Shown: positions 27,684 through 35,608 of the stretch, piece by piece | How positions within the stretch are numbered: the stretch's first letter is position 1 | How the letters are laid out: each line of letters begins with the position of its first letter | NCBI GenBank assembly: GCA_965115825.1 | Contig: OZ220464.1 | Coordinates: 1,364,001-1,428,000 of the forward strand | Reading direction: 5' to 3' | DNA length: 64,000 bases | DNA from: Bin87 sp965115825 | GTDB lineage: Bacteria > Chloroflexota > Dehalococcoidia > Lucifugimonadales > UBA3495 | Translations under genes and position numbers: made by a program | Notes under the pieces: model-generated | Told to the model about the DNA's origin: nothing | Seen by the model: only the letters and a program-made list of their open reading frames with translations | Database searches by the model: none

Positions 27684-27849
27684 GCAAATCCGCGACGCCT
27701 TCCGCAGAGAGATTGACGATGAAAAGTGGCAGCGAATGCGGAGCAGCCGCACACTGCCTTTCAAACCGCCGGCGGCAGGCGGCAAAGTGGCCGTAAAGGT
27801 CGTCGACCGAACCGGCGTCGAGCACATGAAGGTGCTGAACATAGGGTAG
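27592..27849 (+). pseudogene. Fragment resembling the C-terminus of a DNA methyltransferase
   Basis: An 85-codon frame (TTG start only, no ribosome binding site) ends in AVKVVDRTGVEHMKVLNIG. This is like the AVKVIDIFGNDTMKV tail of type III-like adenine methyltransferases, preceded by IRDAFRREIDDEKWQRM. The body of such an enzyme is absent; the frame overlaps the small ORF at 27504 out of register. I read it as the remnant of a deleted or frameshifted gene between the methyltransferase and SIR2 genes. A new small gene is possible. Confidence 0.35.
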
Positions 27850-27901
27850 CGGCCATCGTCGCAGGTCAGTACACCACATCTAACCTGCGTAGGAGCGCTC
27901 C

Positions 27902-30900
27902 ATGAAAATAGCCGGCGTCGACTTCCCTGAACAACTGCTGAACGCCTTGCGGGACGGCCGCCTGGTGGTTTTCGCCGGCGCCGGCGTATCAATGGGCGCG
28001 CCGGCTCATCTGCCAAGCTTCCGCCGGCTGGCGGAGAAGGTAGCCGATGGCACAGGACAGTTCATCGGAAACGACGAACCTGAAGATAGGTTCCTGGGGC
28101 GTCTGAAAGACCGCGGCACAGATGTGCACCGTATCGCCGCTGATGTTCTGCAACCGGATGCGTCCAAACCAACGGAACTACACCGCAACCTGCTCCGGCT
28201 GTACGGCGCGCCGGACGATGTGCGAATAGTCACCACCAACTTTGACCTGCTGTTTGAGCAGTCTGCCGCCGCGCTGTTTCACTCAGATCCCCAACTTTTC
28301 CAGGGGCCGGCGTTGCCGGTGGGCAGCCGCTTTCAGGGTATCGTACACCTTCACGGCTCAGTGGCGAATCCGAAGGAAATGGTTCTCACACATCGTGACT
28401 TCGGACGCGCTTATTTGACCGAATCCGACGGCTGGGCGCGGCGGTTCCTGGTCGACCTCTTCACAAACTATACGGTGTTGTTCGTAGGCTACAGCCACAG
28501 CGACACCATAATGACCTACCTGACGCCGGCGCTGCCGCCGGACGCTGCACAGCGTCGCTTCGCCCTGATTGGCGATCAGAGCGATCAGCCGGAACGGTGG
28601 CAACGATTAGGCATACAGCCAATAGTGTTCCATCAGGAAAACGATAACGACTTTCGCAGGTTAGATGACGCGATAAAAGGACTTGCGGACTACGTAAGAC
28701 GCGGCATCCTGGACTGGCAGCAAGAGATAAGCGCAATAGCAGGCGGACACCCGCCCATTGACGACGAAAGCGCCGCCATCATCGAGCACGCCTTGGCGAA
28801 TCCAGACCTTACACGCTTTTTCGTTGAAGCAGCGACATTGCCTGAATGGCTTGACTGGCTGGAACGCCGAAAGCGCTTGGACGCTTTGTTTCGCGAAGAA
28901 AAGCTGAACCAAACAGACCGGCAACTCTCGTTCTGGCTCACCCGCAATTTCGCAATCCGATACTGCGACAGAGTATTCTCCCTGATTGAGCGACACTCAG
29001 AGATGGTAAACCCTCGGCTGTGGGTCTCGCTATGTCATTGCCTAAGCCAAAAAAACGACGTAGAATTGGATGCGTCGACCCTTACCAAATGGGTTCATTT
29101 CCTGATGATTTCGGTCCCGCCATACAGCCACTCTCTCCATGTAGACATGAGGTTACACAGATTGGCCGAAGCCTGCGCCGACCACGGCGCGCTCCAAAGC
29201 CTATTGCTGGTCTACGATGCAATAACGGCGAGGCAAAATCCAGTACGCTATAGTAGTGCAGAACAGACATACTCAGGCCAGCGGGATTTAATGAATCAAC
29301 ATAATATGCAGATCCTCTGGCAAAATTGTCTCCAACCTCACTTGCCAGAGGTCGCCTACTCGTTGCTTGAGCGTACTACGATGCGACTGGAAGAACGCCA
29401 CGCATTGATGCAAGCTTGGGGGTATGCAGAAGGCCATTACGGAACGGACAGTTACAGACGGACGGCTATCGAACTGCATTCGCAGGACGAATACCCTAAA
29501 TGCAGCAGCGGTATCGATGCTTTGATTAACGTAGCCCGCGACTGCTTGGAATGGATGGCGGCGAACGATCCGAGATACATTAGCAATTGGTGCGACCGCT
29601 TCGTAGGTTCTACTGCTCCTCTGTTGCGGAGATTGGCAATTCATGCTGTGTCGGCTCGTCGAGACCTGTCCGACGACGACAAAATCGCGTGGTTGCTGCA
29701 ACGTTGCGACGTGAATGAAGCCGTAGCCCGACACGAGATATTCAGAGCCGCTGCCACCGCGTATCCGCAAACAGGCGCTCATCAGCGCACGGCCCTCATT
29801 ACAGCGATTTCCGAATACCAGGCGCCTGAAACAGGCTACGACGACCCTCTGCCCCGCCTGTCGGCATATCACCATTTCAGGTGGTTCCACTGGTTGACCA
29901 CTGCTGCGCCGGACTGTGCAATAGCCAAAGCAGCGTTGGACGGCGTGTGGGGACAGTACCCGGAATTCGCTCCCACAGAACACCCTGGCCCTAACCTCTG
30001 GACACACGCTAGTCCTTGGGTAGAGATTGCCCAAACGCTGTTGGAAAAATCTGCGGTAGAAGCATTGCCAGACCTGTTAGAGGCACTACAAACGGCAGAA
30101 CCGCATGAGCGTGGGGATATACTGACCGCAGTCAGCAAAGCGGCCCAAGAAAATCTAAGTTGGGGTCTCAACCTGGCTGACGCCTTAGCCGAATCCGGAA
30201 CGTGGGATTCAGAATTGTGGCGCAGCCTGATTAACGCTTGGGCGACGGAAGAGATCGATGAAGACAATGCGGAACGACTGCTATCGCACCTGTCGGTCGG
30301 AAAGATGCACCATCATTACCCGCATGAAATCGCCAATGCTCTACGCAACCTGGCGCAAAACGCCAAAGACACAGACCCAATAGAGTGGCTAGAACAAGCC
30401 AATCAAATAGCCACCGCGCTACGCCAACACGTTGCCGAGCAGGAACGTCCTGCCATCACGATATACGCGGGCGGAAGCCCGCAGTACGTTAGCTGGCTGG
30501 ACAGAGCTATCAACCACGCATCCGGCCAACTGGCCCTGTTTTGGGTCAACAGCATCAGGCTGTGGAAGCGGCAGAACCCCGACTCGCAAGCCCTCAACGG
30601 CACATACCGGAGTGCGTTAGATGACATAGTCAGAGAAACAGGGGTTAGCGGACAATTTGGTCGCACCGTGCTTGCCAGCCGTCTCCATTTCTTTCTTGCT
30701 GTCGATGAGACGTGGACGCTGGATAGACTGCTGCCCCTCTTCGACGCTGATCACGAAGACTTCCAGTGCGCTTGGGACGGCTTTTTAGTCTGGGGGCGAT
30801 TGTTCCCACTGACCGCCGAGCACATACGCGCAAGCATGATCAAAGCGCTCCCGAAGGCTGTCAACACATTTGATGACCGTATGATAGAACGCTTCACTCA

Positions 30901-31468
30901 CTTCTACGTTGAGGAGATACGCCTGATCATCAAAGACGCCAACGACAAGCTGATAACCGAGTTTGTCAACCGCGCAGGCCCGAAGGCAAAATGCCAATTT
31001 GCGCAAGAAATCTGGCTTAGATTAGAAAAACTGGACGAAACTGCACAGCTGGAATGGTGGAACGGTTGGCTCAAGGATTATTGGCGCAATCGGTTGAAGG
31101 GCGTACCTGTTGGACTTGATGCAGGAGAAGTAGATTACATGTTGGCCTGGCCACCATGCCTGCCGGGAGCGTTCCCGGAAGCGGTGGACCTGGCAATACG
31201 GATGCTCTCAACGATCAATGACGACTTCTCCATGTCGGACAACGTTCCGTTGAACCTCATCAAAAATAGCGATAAAAATAGCGATTTACTAAATCGCTAC
31301 CCTACCGAAGTGGCATGCTTCATAATACGTCTAGACCGCTTTGCTTCAGAACCGTTCATGTGGTGGCTATCTGCTCAAGAAGTGGTCGACACGCTATTGA
31401 CAAAGCAACTCCCGGAAGATGTTGAACGAGGTTTGCGCGAGCTAAAAGCCAAGTACGGCCCGCTTTAG
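27902..31468 (+). CDS. SIR2-domain defence protein with large C-terminal sensor region
   Basis: This 1,188-residue protein starts at ATG 27902 behind AGGAG. The N-terminal 280 residues are a SIR2-like NAD-binding domain: VVFAGAGVS near 22-30, TTNFDLLFE near 110, the catalytic-type His in VHLHGS near 150 and LFVGYSHSD near 195. In phage-defence SIR2 proteins this domain destroys NAD+ on infection and stops growth. The remaining 900 residues are helical, repeat-like, and end in a region resembling DUF4020. Codon use is more A/T-rich than in the two genes before it, so it may have a different origin. It is codirectional with the helicase-methylase pair. Confidence 0.85.
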   Translation: MKIAGVDFPEQLLNALRDGRLVVFAGAGVSMGAPAHLPSFRRLAEKVADGTGQFIGNDEPEDRFLGRLKDRGTDVHRIAADVLQPDASKPTELHRNLLRLYGAPDDVRIVTTNFDLLFEQSAAALFHSDPQLFQGPALPVGSRFQGIVHLHGSVANPKEMVLTHRDFGRAYLTESDGWARRFLVDLFTNYTVLFVGYSHSDTIMTYLTPALPPDAAQRRFALIGDQSDQPERWQRLGIQPIVFHQENDNDFRRLDDAIKGLADYVRRGILDWQQEISAIAGGHPPIDDESAAIIEHALANPDLTRFFVEAATLPEWLDWLERRKRLDALFREEKLNQTDRQLSFWLTRNFAIRYCDRVFSLIERHSEMVNPRLWVSLCHCLSQKNDVELDASTLTKWVHFLMISVPPYSHSLHVDMRLHRLAEACADHGALQSLLLVYDAITARQNPVRYSSAEQTYSGQRDLMNQHNMQILWQNCLQPHLPEVAYSLLERTTMRLEERHALMQAWGYAEGHYGTDSYRRTAIELHSQDEYPKCSSGIDALINVARDCLEWMAANDPRYISNWCDRFVGSTAPLLRRLAIHAVSARRDLSDDDKIAWLLQRCDVNEAVARHEIFRAAATAYPQTGAHQRTALITAISEYQAPETGYDDPLPRLSAYHHFRWFHWLTTAAPDCAIAKAALDGVWGQYPEFAPTEHPGPNLWTHASPWVEIAQTLLEKSAVEALPDLLEALQTAEPHERGDILTAVSKAAQENLSWGLNLADALAESGTWDSELWRSLINAWATEEIDEDNAERLLSHLSVGKMHHHYPHEIANALRNLAQNAKDTDPIEWLEQANQIATALRQHVAEQERPAITIYAGGSPQYVSWLDRAINHASGQLALFWVNSIRLWKRQNPDSQALNGTYRSALDDIVRETGVSGQFGRTVLASRLHFFLAVDETWTLDRLLPLFDADHEDFQCAWDGFLVWGRLFPLTAEHIRASMIKALPKAVNTFDDRMIERFTHFYVEEIRLIIKDANDKLITEFVNRAGPKAKCQFAQEIWLRLEKLDETAQLEWWNGWLKDYWRNRLKGVPVGLDAGEVDYMLAWPPCLPGAFPEAVDLAIRMLSTINDDFSMSDNVPLNLIKNSDKNSDLLNRYPTEVACFIIRLDRFASEPFMWWLSAQEVVDTLLTKQLPEDVERGLRELKAKYGPL

Positions 31469-31773
31469 GAGCACAAATTCTGCCCGAATGAAGATTGCCG
31501 GAACGCAAGAGACGCGCCCGCCGTATCGCAAGCAGTCAAGACGCAGCCGCAATGGAATGGGGTATTTGAAGTCAATGCGAGGCGCCACAGCCCCCGTATC
31601 AACCGGGAAACTGACAGGCCGAACACCTTCAGCAACGCAGGGTTCCGCATCATCGAATTGGGACATCGCCAGCGTCCCGGTTCGCGCAAGGCCACAGCGG
31701 AAATGCCGCCATGCCGATGAACGGAAATCGTCGTCAATATGAACGTATTCCGTAGCCGCTCATGCGATCTCAG

Positions 31774-31860
31774 AGTTTCGCAATTTTCTCTACCTCTTAC
31801 CGTTTGCGTCGCCGGACGCTTTCGCCATTGGCAGGTCGGATCGCGAGTAGCGAAATCGGC
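31774..31860 (-). repeat. Right inverted repeat of the defence island
   Basis: About 87 bp, inverted relative to the left copy, with the two conserved 17-bp blocks at 31774-31790 and 31844-31860. The 11-bp direct repeat follows after two bases. The gap from the SIR2 stop (31468) to here has no convincing gene; open frames on the minus strand look non-coding. Confidence 0.75.
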
Positions 31861-32039
31861 TAACTTCTGCGCCCGCCACACATCACAACAACGCCAACGC
31901 CGAGGGCGCAGCTGAATCTACCGCAACTCATTCCCACACCCGCCGCACCACCATTCCAACCCACCCCCTCACACCTTCACTTCCCACCCCATCGTCCCAG
32001 CGAAAGCCGGAACCCACATCAACGAAGCCAACCCCTCCC

Positions 32040-33720
32040 CAATCCTGAAAATCCCAAAATCCCCAAAATCCTGATTCAGACAATCCCCCACCGCCAACCC
32101 AACCCCTATCCCCCACTCCAACGCTGCCTGCAACCACCATCCTGAAAATCCCAAAATCCCCAAAATCCTGATTCAGACAATCCCCCGCCGCCAACCCAAC
32201 CCCTATCCTCCGCCACCCACGTCCCTATCCCCCACTCCAACGCTGCCCGCAACCACCATCCTGAAAATCCCCAAATCCCGTAAATCCTGATTCTGACAAT
32301 CCCCCCACCAAACCCGCCAACCCAGCCACCATCCCCCACTCCAACACCACAACCCACCCACCGCAACCGCCTTCTCCCTAACTAGACCCCCATCCTGAAA
32401 ATCCCCAAATCCCGTAAATCCTGATTCTGACAATCCCCCACCACCAAACCCACCAACCCAACCACCATCCCCCACTCCAACACCACAACCCACCCCCGCA
32501 ATCGCCTTCTCCCCAACTAGACCCCCATCCTGAAAATCCTCAAATCCCGTAAATCCTGATTCTGACAATCCCCCACCACCAAACCCGCCAACCCAACCAC
32601 CATCCCCCACTCCAACACCACAACCCACCCACCGCAACCGCCTTCTCCCTAACTAGACCCCCATCCTGAAAATCCCCAAAATCCCGTAAATCCTGATTCT
32701 GACAATCCCCCCACCAAACCCGCCAACCCAACCACCATCCCCCACTCCAACACCACAACCCACCCCCGCAACCGCCTTCTCCCTAACTAGACCCCCATCC
32801 TGTAAATCCCAAAATCCCGTAAATCCTGATTCTGACAGCCACGACGCGGCAGACCGTCAATCCCGTGGCTCACCAAGCCGTGAATCAGCCAGGTCCCCAT
32901 CCCGCATCCCTCGGCAAACCCGAACAGTGGTAATCAGGAGTGTACCCCACCATGACTACGCAAACAATGACCACGCCCACCATCGGCGTTGACGTATCTC
33001 AATCCCGCCTGAACCCGCCGCTGCGCCCGCTGCCGGATGCAGAGCTGCGCCAACTGCGAACCCTGGTATCCCGCCGGCGCCAACTCATCGCCATGCAGAC
33101 CCAGGAAAACAACCGTAGCCATCCCGCCGAACCCGCCACTGGCAGCCTTCCCTTTATCCGGAAAATCCCAAAATCCCGTAAATCCTGATTCTAACAACAG
33201 GTAGCGGAGCCGGCCCGGGCCATCGCCCAGCCAGTGCAAAACCACCCGCATCCCAACCCTAACCACCCATTAATAACCAGGACATTTGCCAATTCCGACA
33301 ACCCCACCTACCACCAATCATACTCACATCTGCCACAACCCACCCCACAATCCTGCACAACCCACAACCCCCCATCCTGAAAATCCTAAAATCCGGTAAA
33401 TCCTGATTCTGACAACCAATCCCCCACCGCCAACCCTTTGCTCAATCATCCCCCACCGCCAAACCCGCCACCCAACCACCATCCCCCACTCCAACACCAC
33501 AACCCACGCTCCGCAACGCACCCACAACCCCATCCTGTAAATCCCAAAATCCCGTAAATCCTGATTCTGACAAACCACCGGCAACGCCGCCATCACTAGC
33601 AATCCAGCAGCCCCATCCCCGCCCCCACTCCAACACCACACCCCCCGCTCCGCAACACAACCCACAACCCCATCCCGTAAATCCCAAAATCCCGTAAATC
33701 CTGATTCTGACAATCCCCTA
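32040..33720. repeat. Cluster of AAATCC-type interspersed repeats, partly a ~134-bp tandem array
   Basis: Eleven copies of an about 42-bp element begin near 32045, 32139, 32259, 32391, 32527, 32662, 32796, 33159, 33373, 33533 and 33669. Each is built from AAATCC words 8-9 bp apart and ends in CCTGATTCTGACA or close to it. Between 32259 and 32830 the copies are 132-136 bp apart because the C-rich spacer (rich in CCACC and CAACC) is repeated too. Further copies are at 35398, 42905 (inverted) and, degenerate, about 10498. Except for the IS110 remnant, 31881-33720 holds no gene. Spacers resemble each other, so it is not CRISPR. Confidence 0.9.
32952..33188 (+). pseudogene. Internally deleted IS110-family transposase remnant
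   Basis: The frame starts ATG 32952 with TIGVDVSQSRL, the first catalytic strand of the IS110 RuvC-like domain. It then jumps directly to LPDAELRQLRTLVSRRRQL and QTQENNR, a segment normally some 80-100 residues further on. It then runs into one of the AAATCC repeats and stops. The deletion is in frame. IS110 transposases are about 300-400 residues, so this is a dead fragment. The 100 bp upstream (32841-32940) is the only non-repetitive DNA nearby and could be the old element end. Confidence 0.7.
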
Positions 33721-33749
33721 TTGCACCACGCACGCCAGTGCGCTATAAT
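33721..33749 (+). promoter_or_regulatory. Sigma-70 promoter ahead of repeat-protein gene
   Basis: TTGCAC at 33721-33726 and a perfect TATAAT at 33744-33749 are 17 bp apart. Predicted start of transcription is near 33756. Confidence 0.65.
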
Positions 33750-33755
33750 ACCCCC

Positions 33756-34173
33756 GTCAGGCTAATCCAACGGCCCCGCGAACCGTCGGATACCGTCCCC
33801 GGCCAAGACACTCGCCCGACACCAAAATCCAGCCAGGAGGCTAAAACAAGAGTTCAACGGGGTTCAGGATAACACGGTCTAATCCGCCGCAACCAGTACT
33901 TTGCGGCACGTCGGATCCATTGCACCACTGTAGGTGCGCCGGAGGTCGGTCACATTACCCGGCTGGCGCACCCAGCACGGCGGGAGTCACCACCGCTGCG
34001 CGAGGACGGGCACTGCCCCAGGCAGCCGTTAGCACGCGCAAGACTAGGACGTAAATAGCAAGCCACGCTCTCAGACCGTAGCGCCGACATCCTGAACCCC
34101 CACGAACCCCAACCAACCAACCAAACCAACAACAACCAACACCAACAACCCAACCAGGAGGCAACCCCAGCCA
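33756..34173 (+). other. Long, possibly structured leader of the repeat-protein gene
   Basis: About 418 nt lie between the predicted transcription start and ATG 34174. They include an AGGAGG with no start codon at a usual distance (about 33835), a perfect GCCGCAA/TTGCGGC stem at 33890-33910, and a GCACC/GGTGC stem near 33922-33937. The last 90 nt are almost pure A/C. I see no match to known riboswitches, tmRNA, RNase P or SRP RNA. Confidence 0.4.
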
Positions 34174-35325
34174 ATGGAAACCATCTACCGGGATACCATC
34201 GACCCGGAAACCATCGCGCGCCACCAAAGCTGCGCCGACCGGTTCCTCAAACACGCCCAAACCAACATCGCCGAAGGCAACATCGAGCGCGCCATCCAGG
34301 CCATCGCCCGCTGCATATCCCACTCCGCCACGGCCCTGGCCGAAAACCGCCCCCTCTGGCACCGCTCCCCCCGCCAAATGGAAAACGTCCTCAGATGGTA
34401 CGTCAGAGACGGAGACTTCAGCCGGTCCCACGTCAAAACCTTCCGCGAAATCTACAACTCCCCACACCTACCCAAATCCAAACACCACACCACCCACAAC
34501 AGCCACGCCAACACCCACCACCGCCAAAACAGCGACGCCGCCCAAGCCAACAACGACGGGAAAACCCGCCGCCGCCAGAACAGCGACGCCACCCAAGTCA
34601 ACACCCACGGCAACACCAACCGCCGCCAAAACACCACCCATATCGACACCACCCTCGCCACCAGCCACGCTAACACCCGCCGCCGCCAAAACAGCGACGC
34701 CACCAGCCACGGCAACACCCACCGCCACCAGAACGCCACCCATATCGACGCCGCCCACGCCAACAACGACGGCCAAACCAACCGCCGCCAAAACACCACT
34801 CATATCGACGCCACCCAAGCCAACAACGACGGCAACACCCACCGCCGCCAAAACGTCACCCACATCAACGACACCCAAACGCAACCCACCCGCCAGCAAA
34901 CCCACCACCAACGCAACACCTTCACTTCCCTGACCCGCCTCCGCCGTCGCGCCGCCGCCTTCCTCAAAGCCGCCAACGCCATCATCGCCGGACAACCCCT
35001 ACCCGTCCGTCCCACCCAACGCTACCTCCGCAAACCCCACGAAATCACCCCTCCCACATTCTACTCCGTCCGCGACATCACCAACCTCCCCAACTTCCTC
35101 AAAATCCGCAGCCACTTCCGCCTCCCCAACGAGCTAGCCGCCAAAACCGACCCTCACGGCCACTACGAGTTCTTACGCCAGGAACCCGTACCCTGCTACT
35201 GCCACCCCAAGCCGCGCAAAATAACCACCAACTCAGCCTTCATCACCCTATCCCCCCTCTGGCGGAGAGCCCTGGAAAAGACCTTCCACATCAAACTACC
35301 CACCCCCCTACCCCTCCGCATCTAA
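34174..35325 (+). CDS. HEPN/PaREP1-like protein with Asn/His/Arg-rich repeat tract
   Basis: This 383-residue protein starts at ATG 34174 behind AGGAGG. Residues 10-95 are helical and resemble the HEPN/PaREP1-like domain (ADRFLKHAQTNIAEGNIERAIQAIARC). Residues 108-250 are 14-20-residue repeats anchored by RRQN at about 116, 133, 150, 170, 184, 204 and 224, rich in Asn, His and Thr and probably disordered. Residues 250-383 are a basic domain with CYCHPKPRK, which might bind nucleic acid or metal. The gene shares the C/A-rich composition of its surroundings, unlike flanking core genes. Function unknown. Confidence 0.6.
   Translation: METIYRDTIDPETIARHQSCADRFLKHAQTNIAEGNIERAIQAIARCISHSATALAENRPLWHRSPRQMENVLRWYVRDGDFSRSHVKTFREIYNSPHLPKSKHHTTHNSHANTHHRQNSDAAQANNDGKTRRRQNSDATQVNTHGNTNRRQNTTHIDTTLATSHANTRRRQNSDATSHGNTHRHQNATHIDAAHANNDGQTNRRQNTTHIDATQANNDGNTHRRQNVTHINDTQTQPTRQQTHHQRNTFTSLTRLRRRAAAFLKAANAIIAGQPLPVRPTQRYLRKPHEITPPTFYSVRDITNLPNFLKIRSHFRLPNELAAKTDPHGHYEFLRQEPVPCYCHPKPRKITTNSAFITLSPLWRRALEKTFHIKLPTPLPLRI
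34495..34923 (+). repeat. In-frame tandem repeat tract within the HEPN-like gene
   Basis: Degenerate 42-60-bp units built around CACCGCCGCCAAAAC encode the RRQN repeats. Unit lengths are all multiples of 3, so copy-number changes keep the frame. Confidence 0.8.
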
Positions 35326-35397
35326 CCCAAACCCAAAACCCAAACCACCCCACCCCAAGCTCCGGACCCACAACCAATCACCCCCGGAGCAACCCCC

Positions 35398-35440
35398 ATC
35401 CCGAAAATCCCCTAATCCCGTAAATCCTGATTCTGACAAC
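35398..35440 (+). repeat. Isolated copy of the AAATCC-type interspersed repeat
   Basis: The sequence from CATCCCGAAAATCCCC to TCCTGATTCTGACA matches the cluster at 32040-33720, same orientation, just 3' of the HEPN-like repeat gene. Confidence 0.85.
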
Positions 35441-35478
35441 CACCACCCCCACACCCCACCAGGCGCCCCATAGGGTCA

Positions 35479-35507
35479 TTGACACTACGCCGGCCGGCTG
35501 TTAGCGT
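35479..35507 (+). promoter_or_regulatory. Candidate promoter for first TRAP receptor gene
   Basis: A perfect TTGACA (35479-35484) is followed after 17 bp by the weak -10 TAGCGT (35502-35507), about 100 bp before the DctP start. Weak -10 boxes are common at activator-dependent promoters. Confidence 0.4.
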
Positions 35508-35608
35508 ATTGCCGCCAATCAAAATGTCCGTATGTCCGCACGGCAGACGCCGCAAATCGTAGTTTGCCGCCAATTTGTGGGCATATCACACTACCGTGAG
35601 GGAGGCCT

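Larger units (their letters stand above)
17643..31862. mobile_element. Putative 14.2-kb mobile element or composite island carrying defence genes
   Basis: The segment is bracketed by inverted repeats. Plus-strand blocks at 17643-17659 (GCCGATTTCGCTACTCG) and 17734-17750 (GAGAAAATTGCGAAACT) recur as exact reverse complements at 31844-31860 and 31774-31790. An 11-bp direct repeat (ACTTCTGCGCC) flanks it at 17635-17645 and 31863-31873, as a target duplication would; its last 3 bp overlap the left repeat. Inside are a transposase next to the left end, a small winged-helix protein, a PLD-SNF2 helicase, a DNA methyltransferase and a SIR2 protein. Alternatively the repeats are remnants of two separate insertions on either side. 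Confidence 0.6.

Noticed and set aside
31928..32758. Gly/Trp/Val-rich minus-strand ORFs over the repeat array
   Set aside because: They are translations of the 134-bp tandem repeat; no start signal and no unique sequence.
32040..33720. CRISPR array
   Set aside because: Repeat copies are degenerate, spacing is uneven, and spacers resemble each other; no cas genes in the window.
33756..34173. tmRNA, RNase P RNA, SRP RNA or a known riboswitch
   Set aside because: None of their conserved sequence cores could be found on either strand.
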